NCBI GenBank assembly: GCA_964459165.1
Contig: CAYWKM010000045.1
Location: forward strand, 1 to 13,796
Reading direction: 5' to 3'
DNA length: 13,796 bases
Source: RGIG4074 sp964459165
GTDB taxonomy: Bacteria; Bacillota; Clostridia; Christensenellales; Borkfalkiaceae
Below, piece by piece: positions 6,311-12,508 of the stretch (its first letter is position 1; every line of letters begins with the position of its first letter). Both the position numbers and the translations under genes were made by a program. The notes beneath the pieces were generated by a model, which worked only from the letters and a program-made list of their open reading frames with translations, ran no database searches and had not been told where the DNA came from.

Positions 6311-6561
6311 AAGAGTATATTTTCGAAGTGGAAGGAATGCGCTGCGGTATGTGCGAGAGCCACGTAAACGACGTGGTGAGAAAGAACGCCGACGTAAAGA
6401 AGGTGACTTCCTCCCACGCAAAGGGTCAAACGGCGATCGTCGCCGAGGAACTCGACGTGGAAAAGGTTAAGGAAGCCATTCGCGCCGAAGGCTACGGCGT
6501 GGGGAAGGTCGAAGAGAGAGCGTACGAAAAAAAAGGACTGCTCGGGCTCTTTAAAAAATAA
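6307..6561 (+). CDS. copZ: Copper chaperone CopZ-like HMA protein
   Basis: An 84-residue cytoplasmic metallochaperone with one heavy-metal-associated domain and the Cu(I)-binding GMRCGMC loop (10-16). It would carry Cu(I) to the HMA domains of CopA or to CsoR. The ATG at 6307 overlaps the copA stop as ATGA, so the pair is translationally coupled. The frame stays open upstream within copA, but that is only a shadow: the HMA fold starts at this Met. It is longer than a minimal CopZ (about 68-70 residues) because of a charged C-terminal tail, about residues 70-84, ending KKGLLGLFKK, whose role is unknown. A terminator follows directly. Confidence 0.92.
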   Translation: MKEYIFEVEGMRCGMCESHVNDVVRKNADVKKVTSSHAKGQTAIVAEELDVEKVKEAIRAEGYGVGKVEERAYEKKGLLGLFKK

Positions 6562-6571
6562 AGAAAAAAAT

Positions 6572-6614
6572 CGACCGTTTTTTCTCTTCCCAAAAGAGAA
6601 GACGGTCGTTTTTT
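6572..6614 (+). terminator. Rho-independent terminator of the copper operon
   Basis: CGACCGT (6572-6578) pairs with ACGGTCG (6602-6608), and inside it TTCTCTT (6582-6588) pairs with AAGAGAA (6594-6600), with a few unpaired bases between. A run of six T follows. A seven-A tract before the stem means the hairpin could also stop minus-strand transcription. Confidence 0.9.
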
Positions 6615-6656
6615 CCTTCGGGAAATCATTCCCGTCAACTTTTATGGGAGGCGACC

Positions 6657-6685
6657 TTGCTTTCCCTTCAAAAACGTGATATAAT
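6657..6685 (+). promoter_or_regulatory. Promoter upstream of the alpha/beta hydrolase gene
   Basis: TTGCTT (6657-6662) and a perfect TATAAT (6680-6685) are separated by 17 bp. The start is expected near 6692, about 60 bases before the ATG at 6755. Confidence 0.75.
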
Positions 6686-6754
6686 GAACGCGATTTTATA
6701 AACCTTCATTTTTCTTTCTCCCGCTTCATATATTGAAGGGGAAAAGGAGCCGTT

Positions 6755-7783
6755 ATGCAGTTATATCAAATTGTTCTTCTCGCCGTTTTCGTTCTCGTCC
6801 TCGCCTTCATCGTCGGAACGCTCGCGTATATCGACCATACGTTCACGAAGACCTTCCGCAGACAAAAAAATTACGCGCCGTGGTTTTTTACCTATGAGGA
6901 TCTCGCCGCCCGCTTTCCCTCCTACAAGAGGGAAGAACTCGACTTTACGGTGAAAAAAACCCGCCTGCACGGCTATTTATACGGGGATAAGAACGCGAAA
7001 AAAATGATTGTGTTCTGCCACGGAATCAGGAACGATGCGGACGGCTATTCTCTCGAAGAAAAATATTTTGCCGACCGCGGTTTTTACGTCTTCGCTTTCG
7101 ACAGCGTGGGGAGCGGAAGGAGCGAAGGGAACAGCGAAATCGGTCTGCCCGTCTCCGCCGCGATCCTCGACGGCGTACTCGCCTATATCGAGAGAGAGGA
7201 GCGTTTCTCCCCTTACGAAATCCTTCTCTACGGTCACAGCTGGGGCGGCTTCGCGGTAAACGCCGTATTCGCCTACGCGACTCACCCTCGGGTAAAAAAA
7301 TCCGTCTCGGTAAGCGCCTACGATTCGAGCGCCATGGTCTCCGTCGATACGATACGTCCCTTTACGGGAAAGGGAGCTCTCTTTTTTTATCCCTTCCTAA
7401 CCGTCTATATGCTGATGAAATTCGGGAAAAACGGACTGATTCGCGCCACCGACGGAATCAACCGCTCGCAAGGAGTAAAATTCCTTATCATTCACGGCGA
7501 AAAGGATAAAACGGTCTATTTAGACGGTTCTTCCGTATGGAAAGCGAAGAAACGCATCAAGGATAAAGAGAAGGTCCGATTTCTCGTCCGCAAGGAGAGG
7601 GGACATAACAACGTCGTTTTAAGCGAAGCCGCCGCGAAAGCGCAAGCCGACTTTGAAAAGCGCATCGTGCAGTCGATCTTTTCCAAGACGCCCTCTCCCG
7701 TTTTGCGCGAGGAGGACAGAGAAAGCTTTTCCGCGCTCGACGAGAAGCTCTTTGAAGAAATGGTGAATTTCTATAACGAATAA
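6755..7783 (+). CDS. Membrane-anchored alpha/beta hydrolase
   Basis: A 342-residue serine hydrolase of the alpha/beta fold with a single N-terminal membrane segment (about residues 4-26). The catalytic triad can be placed: nucleophile S162 in GHSWGG (160-165), acid D251 in HGEKDKTV, and H284 in ERGHNN. The oxyanion-hole region is FCHGIRNDADG (87-97). This layout resembles the YqkD/BAAT-like and monoacylglycerol-lipase-like hydrolases of Firmicutes; the ester or amide substrate is unknown. The ATG at 6755 has AAAGGAG (6743-6749) 5 bases upstream. The active domain could face either side, because the N-terminal helix could be an anchor or an uncleaved signal. GH31 follows 50 bp later with no terminator in between, so they may share a transcript. 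Confidence 0.87.
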   Translation: MQLYQIVLLAVFVLVLAFIVGTLAYIDHTFTKTFRRQKNYAPWFFTYEDLAARFPSYKREELDFTVKKTRLHGYLYGDKNAKKMIVFCHGIRNDADGYSLEEKYFADRGFYVFAFDSVGSGRSEGNSEIGLPVSAAILDGVLAYIEREERFSPYEILLYGHSWGGFAVNAVFAYATHPRVKKSVSVSAYDSSAMVSVDTIRPFTGKGALFFYPFLTVYMLMKFGKNGLIRATDGINRSQGVKFLIIHGEKDKTVYLDGSSVWKAKKRIKDKEKVRFLVRKERGHNNVVLSEAAAKAQADFEKRIVQSIFSKTPSPVLREEDRESFSALDEKLFEEMVNFYNE

Positions 7784-7833
7784 ACTCAACCGACCCGTCG
7801 GATAAAATTAAAAAATAAAAAAGAGGCTTTACT

Positions 7834-9759
7834 ATGCTAAGAAAATACGTCTTCGGAACTCCGTTTCCCACGGAAGCCGTCGTCGAGGAAGCGGAGGAAG
7901 GGAAGAACGGACTGCCTTTCACGGTGGAGAAAGCGGGGGAGGGACTTCTCTTCCGCTGTCCGTTAGGGAAAAAGGATATCGTCTACGGACTGGGAGAGAC
8001 GATGCGCGGCGTCAACAAGCGGGGCGGACGGTACGTCAGTTATAACACCGACGATATGCATCACCGCGACGATATGCCTTCCCTCTACGGCTCGCACAAC
8101 TTCCTTGCGATCGACGGCAAGCGTCCCTTCGGCGCGTTCTTCGATACGCCGGCGAGAGCGGTCTTCGAGATCGACTATAAGGACAGCGGAGAGATCGCCG
8201 TAGAAACGAGCTTAGACGTATGCGTCTATCTCGTCGAGGCGGACTCGCCCTACGCCGTGGCGAGGGAATTTCTGAGGGCGATCGGAAGAAGCTATCTTCC
8301 GCCCCTGTGGGCGTTCGGCTACGGTCAGAGCCGCTGGGGCTATCGGAGCGAAGCCGATCTCGACGAAGTCGTCAAGGGATACGAAGAGGCGGATATCCCC
8401 CTCGAATATCTCTGCATGGATATCGATTACATGGATCGCTTCATGGACTTCACGGTGAACGAAGAGCGCTTTCCCGATTTAGCGACTTATTCCGCCAAAT
8501 TGAAGGAAAAGGGGATCCGCCTCGTTCCCATCGTCGACGCGGGCGTGAAGATCGAAGCCGGCTATTCCGTCTATGAAGAGGGAATCAAAAACGGATATTT
8601 CTGCACGAACAAAGAGGGGAAGGAATTTCGCGCCGCCGTTTGGCCCGGCATGACGCATTTTCCCGATTTTTTCCAACCGGAAGCGAGGGAATGGTTCGGG
8701 AAGAAATATAAGCTCCTCACCGACTGCGGAATCGAAGGCTTCTGGAACGACATGAACGAACCCGCAATCTTTTACAGCGAATACACCTCTCCCGACGGCG
8801 CGGCGAACGCCGACGGCGCGGAGAAAAAAATTCCCAATGCCTACGTCGATTATAAAAACTTCTATCATAAAATCGGCGGACAAAGAGTCCTTCATCACGA
8901 CGTTCATAATCTTTACGGCGCGCTCATGACGAGAGCGGCGGGAGAACAGTTAGACAAGCTATTGGACAAGCGTTTTCTGCTCTTTTCCCGTTCGTCGTAC
9001 ATCGGAGCGCACCGCTACGGCGGGATCTGGACGGGGGATAACGCTTCCTGTTGGGAGCATTTGCGGCGAAACGTCACGCAGGCGCCGTCGCTGAATCTAT
9101 GCGGATTTCTGTTCATCGGCGCGGATACGGGCGGCTTCGGGGGAAACGTCACGAGGGAATTGCTTTTAAGATGGCTCGCCGTCTCCGCCTTTACCCCTTT
9201 GATGAGAAATCATACCGTCGTCGATTCCCGTCCTCAGGAATGCTACCGCTTCGAAAAAACGGAGGATTTCAAGAGCATCGTCGACTTCCGTTATAAAATA
9301 TTGCCCTACCTTTATTCCGAATACATGAAAGCCGCCCTCTCTTACGACATGCTGATCAAGCCCGTCGCCTTCTCTTATCCCGACGACGAAAGGGCGAAGA
9401 CAATCGAAGACCAGCTCCTTGTCGGCGACAGCCTGATGATGACTCCCGTTCTGCAAGAGGGAGAAACGGAGAGAGAGGTCTATCTCCCCGAAGATATGAC
9501 GGAGGTAAAGTACGACGGGAAAGACTTTCTCTGTTCCCCCGCCAAAAGGGGAATTACGACCATCGAAGCGAAGCTGAACGAAATCGTCTTCTTTATCCGA
9601 AAGGGAAAGCTCGTTCCCGTGGGAAAGGGGGCGAAAAACACGAAATCTCTCGATTTATCCGACGTCGTCCTCCTCGGCGACGGGGAATTCTACGAACAAT
9701 ACCTCGACGACGGATTTACCAAAAATTACGAAAATAACGTCCGCATCCTGAAAAAGTAA
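7834..9759 (+). CDS. Glycoside hydrolase family 31 protein (alpha-glucosidase type)
   Basis: A 641-residue retaining alpha-glycosidase of family GH31. An N-terminal beta-sandwich (about 1-150) includes YGLGE (51-55); the (beta/alpha)8 barrel follows with FGYGQSRWGY (161-170), MDIDYMD (195-201), the nucleophile D306 in WNDMNEP (304-310), and the acid/base D402 in WTGDN (399-403). A C-terminal beta domain ends the protein. Substrates of the family are alpha-glucosides (maltose, isomaltose, starch fragments) or alpha-xylosides; alpha-glucosidase is the likeliest role. There is no signal peptide, so it should act in the cytoplasm on imported oligosaccharides. It is somewhat shorter than many GH31 proteins (650-800 residues). 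The ATG at 7834 has AAGAGG (7821-7826) 7 bases upstream. A terminator follows. Confidence 0.94.
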   Translation: MLRKYVFGTPFPTEAVVEEAEEGKNGLPFTVEKAGEGLLFRCPLGKKDIVYGLGETMRGVNKRGGRYVSYNTDDMHHRDDMPSLYGSHNFLAIDGKRPFGAFFDTPARAVFEIDYKDSGEIAVETSLDVCVYLVEADSPYAVAREFLRAIGRSYLPPLWAFGYGQSRWGYRSEADLDEVVKGYEEADIPLEYLCMDIDYMDRFMDFTVNEERFPDLATYSAKLKEKGIRLVPIVDAGVKIEAGYSVYEEGIKNGYFCTNKEGKEFRAAVWPGMTHFPDFFQPEAREWFGKKYKLLTDCGIEGFWNDMNEPAIFYSEYTSPDGAANADGAEKKIPNAYVDYKNFYHKIGGQRVLHHDVHNLYGALMTRAAGEQLDKLLDKRFLLFSRSSYIGAHRYGGIWTGDNASCWEHLRRNVTQAPSLNLCGFLFIGADTGGFGGNVTRELLLRWLAVSAFTPLMRNHTVVDSRPQECYRFEKTEDFKSIVDFRYKILPYLYSEYMKAALSYDMLIKPVAFSYPDDERAKTIEDQLLVGDSLMMTPVLQEGETEREVYLPEDMTEVKYDGKDFLCSPAKRGITTIEAKLNEIVFFIRKGKLVPVGKGAKNTKSLDLSDVVLLGDGEFYEQYLDDGFTKNYENNVRILKK

Positions 9760-9802
9760 GAGTCGCCCGTTTCTTCCCCGTCGAAAAACGGGCTCTTTTT
9801 TC
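9760..9802 (+). terminator. Rho-independent terminator of the GH31 gene
   Basis: CCCGTTT (9766-9772) pairs with AAACGGG (9786-9792) around a 13-base loop. The stem can be lengthened by GAG/CTC across a three-base bulge, and six T follow (9796-9801). It starts directly after the stop codon. Confidence 0.8.
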
Positions 9803-9842
9803 TCTTTGAACATCAAAAAAAGAAGGGGAATTTTATAAAAAT

Positions 9843-9876
9843 AACTATTCGTAAAATAACTGTTTTACGAATAGTT
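9843..9876. repeat. Perfect 14-bp inverted repeat (hairpin) between convergent genes
   Basis: AACTATTCGTAAAA (9843-9856) is exactly mirrored by TTTTACGAATAGTT (9863-9876) around a 6-base loop. On the minus strand it is followed by ATTTTTAT, so it may be a backup terminator for the glucokinase transcript. The AT-rich stem and symmetry would equally suit a protein-binding palindrome. It lies 41 bp beyond the GH31 terminator. Confidence 0.6.
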
Positions 9877-9899
9877 TAGGGAATATAAAGCAATACGAC

Positions 9900-9943
9900 G
9901 AAAAGCCGCAAGACGTTTTTCCGATTTCTCTTCTCGGCTTTTC
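9900..9943 (-). terminator. Possible terminator of the glucokinase gene
   Basis: GAAAAGCCG (9900-9908) pairs perfectly with CGGCTTTTC (9935-9943). Read on the minus strand the hairpin lies 35 bases after the glucokinase stop codon and has an A-tract on its 5' side and TTTTC at its 3' end. The 26-base loop is large, which lowers confidence. Confidence 0.4.
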
Positions 9944-9978
9944 CGCTTCGCGCGAACGTTTCCTTGGCGCAGCGCTTT

Positions 9979-10920
9979 TCAGGGACGGCGTTCCATCGCC
10001 AGAGCGGCCGCGCCGAGCGCGCCTGCTCTGTTCCCGAGGGAAGCCTTCGCGACCTTGACGGGAGCGTAATTCTGCCCGGCGAAGATTTCCTCGTCCAGAA
10101 GCTTCTGCAAGGGCGCGGTAAGCTTTTCTCCCTGTTCGGAAACGCCTCCTCCCAACAGGATGATTTCCGGACGGAAGACGTTGGCGAGATTCGTAATCCC
10201 GCAAGCTAAATTTTCGATATACCAATCGACGACTTCCCTCGCCGCTTCGTCGACGTCGGAATAGTCGAACGCCGTTTTTCCGCAAGCGGAAAGGACGTCG
10301 TACGTCCGCCACATCGCCGATTCCTCATGCGCGATCATCGCTTCTCTCGTTTTTCGAATGAGGGCGGTAGCCGAAGCGTAACACTCGAAACAGCCCTTTC
10401 TTCCGCACGTGCAGGGATAGCCTCCCCTTTTGACGACCATATGTCCGATTTCCGCGCCCGCCGAACGGCCTCCTTCAAATAATTTCCCTCCGACGACGAT
10501 TCCTCCGCCCACGCCCGTTCCGAGCGTGACGAGAATGCTGTTTGAAAATTGCACTCCCGCGCCGAACCTCGCCTCTCCGAGCGCCGCCGCGTTCGCGTCG
10601 TTGGTCACCTTTACAGAAAATCCCGTCCTCGCCGTTATCTCTCCCGCTAAGGGGAAATTTTTCAAGCCGAGATTGCCGGCGAATACGACGACGCCGTTTT
10701 CGCTGTCGATCATGCCCGGACACCCGACGCCCACGCCCGCGACCTCTCTTTCATCCGTCTTCGCCCCTTTCAGCAATTCTCCGATGAGAAGCGCGATATT
10801 GTCGCAAAAAACGTCCTTGCCGCCCGTATCGACCTTTCCTTCCGCTTTCACCTCGCCCGCTTCATCGATCGCGATCCCCTTAATCGCCGTTCCTCCGACG
10901 TCGATTCCGATATAAATCAT
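9979..10920 (-). CDS. ROK-family glucokinase
   Basis: A 313-residue sugar kinase that would phosphorylate glucose (or a related hexose) with ATP in the cytoplasm. It shows the N-terminal phosphate-1 loop DVGGTAIKG (7-15), TNDANAAALGE (106-116) with catalytic D108, the GTGVGGGIV phosphate-2 loop (134-142), and the ROK zinc site: H160 plus C170, C172 and C177 in PCTCGRKGC, with E157 before the His. It has no N-terminal DNA-binding domain, so it is a kinase and not a NagC/XylR-type ROK repressor. The ATG at 10920 is preceded by a strong GGAGGGG ribosome binding site. It faces the GH31 gene tail-to-tail, which suggests a link in use of alpha-glucosides. The exact sugar is inferred from family resemblance. 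Confidence 0.94.
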   Translation of the reverse strand: MIYIGIDVGGTAIKGIAIDEAGEVKAEGKVDTGGKDVFCDNIALLIGELLKGAKTDEREVAGVGVGCPGMIDSENGVVVFAGNLGLKNFPLAGEITARTGFSVKVTNDANAAALGEARFGAGVQFSNSILVTLGTGVGGGIVVGGKLFEGGRSAGAEIGHMVVKRGGYPCTCGRKGCFECYASATALIRKTREAMIAHEESAMWRTYDVLSACGKTAFDYSDVDEAAREVVDWYIENLACGITNLANVFRPEIILLGGGVSEQGEKLTAPLQKLLDEEIFAGQNYAPVKVAKASLGNRAGALGAAALAMERRP

Positions 10921-11056
10921 TTTCTCCCCTCCTTTTTTATAACGTTTCTTCCTTTTGATGATTTTCCTCTATATTTTAAACGATCCGAGCTCAAAAAGCA
11001 AGGCGATCCGTCGTCTTTTGATAAAAAAACGGTTTTCCCTTCGTAAAAACGGTTTA

Positions 11057-11062
11057 TATAAT
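11057..11062 (+). promoter_or_regulatory. Likely -10 box of the 143-aa hypothetical gene
   Basis: A perfect TATAAT lies 30 bases before the ATG at 11093. The -35 region at 17 bp (TTTCCC-like, about 11034-11039) is poor, so this promoter may need an activator or may be weak. Confidence 0.45.
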
Positions 11063-11092
11063 AAACAGAACAAAAAAAGAGAGGAGACAGCT

Positions 11093-11524
11093 ATGTCCGA
11101 AGAAAAAAAGGAAGAGAAAAAAGAAAACGGTTTCAGCCAATTCTGGAACAAAGTAAAAAGCTCCGTCAACGACGCCGTTCTCGAATCAAAATTGGAGAAC
11201 AAATTCCGTGAGGCAAATACCGCCTTCCGCGTCTACCAAAAGGACGATCTGATCGGCGGAAGCAATGTATACGGCTACTACGAGGGCGACAATATCGTCG
11301 TATGGGGTCAACAGAGCGTCAAGAATTTCAGCGTGATCATCGACGATAGCACGCACGAAGCCTACTATGTCGTCGGTTCGGAGGAGACGACGACGAACGT
11401 GGAATTCGAGGGAACGACTTACGAGCGCACGGCGACAAATATCGCAATCGACAGAAACGTCGAAGAGGTCGCCGTCATAAAGGCGGATAAACGGTACTTT
11501 ATTTATAAGGGAAAAACGGAGTAA
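11093..11524 (+). CDS. Hypothetical protein, charged helical N-terminus plus beta-rich domain
   Basis: A 143-residue protein I do not recognise. Residues 1-12 are almost all Lys and Glu (MSEEKKEEKKE), and 13-45 look like an amphipathic helix (FSQFWNKVKSSV...). Residues 46-143 alternate hydrophobic and polar residues with several Gly, Tyr and Val (YGYYEGDNIVVWG, 60-72), which suggests a small all-beta domain. There is no signal peptide, no membrane segment and only polar/charged surface features, so it is probably cytoplasmic. The start at 11093 is chosen because GAGGAG (11081-11086) lies 6 bases upstream and TATAAT 30 bases upstream; the frame is open back to 10955 but that part lies across the promoter. 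It stands alone, divergent from glucokinase and convergent with hsp20. Gene reality is well supported by signals; function is unknown. Confidence 0.75.
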   Translation: MSEEKKEEKKENGFSQFWNKVKSSVNDAVLESKLENKFREANTAFRVYQKDDLIGGSNVYGYYEGDNIVVWGQQSVKNFSVIIDDSTHEAYYVVGSEETTTNVEFEGTTYERTATNIAIDRNVEEVAVIKADKRYFIYKGKTE

Positions 11525-11596
11525 CCGTCAACGGTAATAAAAGTTTTTCTATCATTTAAATTGTATAAAATAATATTATTTTATCGTTAAACACAG

Positions 11597-11626
11597 AAAA
11601 AACAGGTCTGAACGACCTGTTTTTTT
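11597..11626. terminator. Bidirectional Rho-independent terminator
   Basis: AAAAAACAGGTC (11597-11608) pairs perfectly with GACCTGTTTTTT (11614-11625 region) around a TGAAC loop. Because the stem has an A-tract on one side and a T-tract on the other, it can end transcripts from both strands. It sits between the convergent hypothetical gene (plus) and hsp20 (minus). Confidence 0.9.
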
Positions 11627-11635
11627 CGCGCAATC

Positions 11636-11670
11636 AAAAATCCGGCGCAAGCGGGAAGCCGCTTGCGCCG
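11636..11670 (-). terminator. Rho-independent terminator of hsp20
   Basis: CGGCGCAAGCGG (11643-11654) pairs perfectly with CCGCTTGCGCCG (11659-11670) around a 4-base loop: a 12-bp, GC-rich stem. On the minus strand five T follow (complement of 11636-11640). It starts 13 bases after the hsp20 stop. Confidence 0.85.
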
Positions 11671-11682
11671 ATTGAATTTCAT

Positions 11683-12099
11683 TTACTCTATGTCGATATA
11701 GTTTCCGTTGTTTTCCTGCTTAGCTTGAGACTTCGGAACGGTCAACGTCAAAATGCCGTTCAAAAACTTGGCTTTTATCTGCTCCTGCGTAACGTCGTCG
11801 CCCACGTAGTAGCTTCTGGAAGTATTTTCGGAAATTTCTCTTCTGAGGTAATGTTTTTCGTCCTCTTCCTTTTTTTGTCTGGTTGCGCTTACGGTAAGGT
11901 AGCCGTTTTCAAGCGAAACCTTAATTTCGTCCTTGTTGTACCCGGGCAAAGCAAGGTCAAGCTCGTAATCGTTTTCATTTTCCTTGATATCGGTCCGAAG
12001 TTCTCTCGTTTCGTCGTAGAACATCGGTTTGAAGAAGTCGTCGACTACGTCAAAGAGGTCGTAAGAGTCGTTGTTTCTCGTCTGTAAATAGTGTTTCAT
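11683..12099 (-). CDS. Hsp20/alpha-crystallin family small heat-shock protein
   Basis: A 138-residue ATP-independent holdase chaperone of the cytoplasm that binds unfolding proteins and keeps them refoldable. The alpha-crystallin domain spans about residues 34-126: it opens with RTDIKENENDYELDLALPGY (35-54), includes ENGYLTVSA (64-72), and closes with the family hallmark A-x3-NG-x-L in AKFLNGILTLTVPK (110-123). The short N-terminal arm includes YDLFDVVDDFFKP (13-25), typical of bacterial class A proteins, and the C-terminal tail ends IDIE, an I-x-I/V-like oligomerisation motif. The ATG at 12099 has AAGGAGA (12107-12113) 7 bases upstream. I saw neither a CIRCE element nor a CtsR heptad repeat upstream. 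Confidence 0.94.
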   Translation of the reverse strand: MKHYLQTRNNDSYDLFDVVDDFFKPMFYDETRELRTDIKENENDYELDLALPGYNKDEIKVSLENGYLTVSATRQKKEEDEKHYLRREISENTSRSYYVGDDVTQEQIKAKFLNGILTLTVPKSQAKQENNGNYIDIE

Positions 12100-12253
12100 A
12101 ATAAAATCTCCTTAAAATTATAAATTTTTTATAACTTGGGGAAATTTCGGTATCGGATTTTTCTGCGGTGCCTACCGTTTTCCTTTGTTCGATTATATTA
12201 TACCCTTATACGCGCCGGATTAAACGAGAAAACAGAATAACTTTAAAAATCCG

Positions 12254-12308
12254 TTTTAAAATCCCTGTTAAAAACCTGTCTTTTACGTTTTCCGTCTCGG
12301 AAGAGCTT
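12254..12308 (+). repeat. 55-bp exact duplicate, left copy, abutting the gap
   Basis: This stretch, from TTTTAAAATCCC to GGAAGAGCTT, is identical base for base to 12409-12463. It ends at the first N. The identity stops on its left at G12253, because the right copy starts at the gap edge. See the finding on contig overlap. Confidence 0.95.
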
Positions 12309-12408
12309 NNNNNNNNNNNNNNNNNNNNNNNNNNNNNNNNNNNNNNNNNNNNNNNNNNNNNNNNNNNNNNNNNNNNNNNNNNNNNNNNNNNNNNNNNNNN
12401 NNNNNNNN
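12309..12408. other. Assembly gap of exactly 100 N
   Basis: One hundred N's in a row, the conventional placeholder for a gap of unknown size. The identical 55-bp ends on either side suggest that there may be no missing sequence at all. Confidence 0.98.
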
Positions 12409-12463
12409 TTTTAAAATCCCTGTTAAAAACCTGTCTTTTACGTTTTCCGTCTCGGAAGAGCTT
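12409..12463 (+). repeat. 55-bp exact duplicate, right copy, abutting the gap
   Basis: Identical to 12254-12308 and beginning at the first base after the N's. The sequence then continues TGTTACGG, which the left copy cannot be compared with because of the gap. Confidence 0.95.
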
Positions 12464-12508
12464 TGTTACGGCTACGCGCCGATAGAACGCCTCGTTCCCC
12501 CGCAAACG

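Larger units (their letters stand above)
12100..12508. other. Gene-free stretch with an assembly gap
   Basis: This 409-base stretch lies between the start of hsp20 and the end of the GT8 gene. It holds the hsp20 ribosome binding site, AT-rich DNA that must contain the hsp20 promoter (TATAAA at 12128-12133 on the minus strand is one weak -10 candidate), two copies of one 55-bp sequence, and 100 N's between them. Reading frames that appear to cross it pass through the N's and have no support. A small TTCCG-TCT-CGGAA hairpin lies inside each 55-bp copy but lacks a T-run. Confidence 0.8.

Noticed and set aside
4811..6421. Long open frames on the minus strand within copA
   Set aside because: They mirror the strong codon bias of copA, are rich in Arg and Ser without any motif, and have no start signals. 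The copA frame shows all family motifs.
10955..11092. Longer form of the hypothetical protein starting at 10955
   Set aside because: That segment crosses the TATAAT box and the ribosome binding site, and its residues are basic low-information sequence; the ATG at 11093 has proper signals.
12100..12200. CIRCE or CtsR operator upstream of hsp20
   Set aside because: I looked for TTAGCACTC/GAGTGCTAA and GGTCAAA-type repeats and found neither; only a short GAAATTTC palindrome is present.
12254..12463. A genuine tandem or CRISPR-like repeat
   Set aside because: There are only two copies, each exactly abutting the N's and exactly 55 bp; an assembly overlap is the simpler explanation.
12168..12505. 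Open frames crossing the N gap on both strands
   Set aside because: They exist only because N's contain no stop codons, and both sides repeat the same 55 bp.
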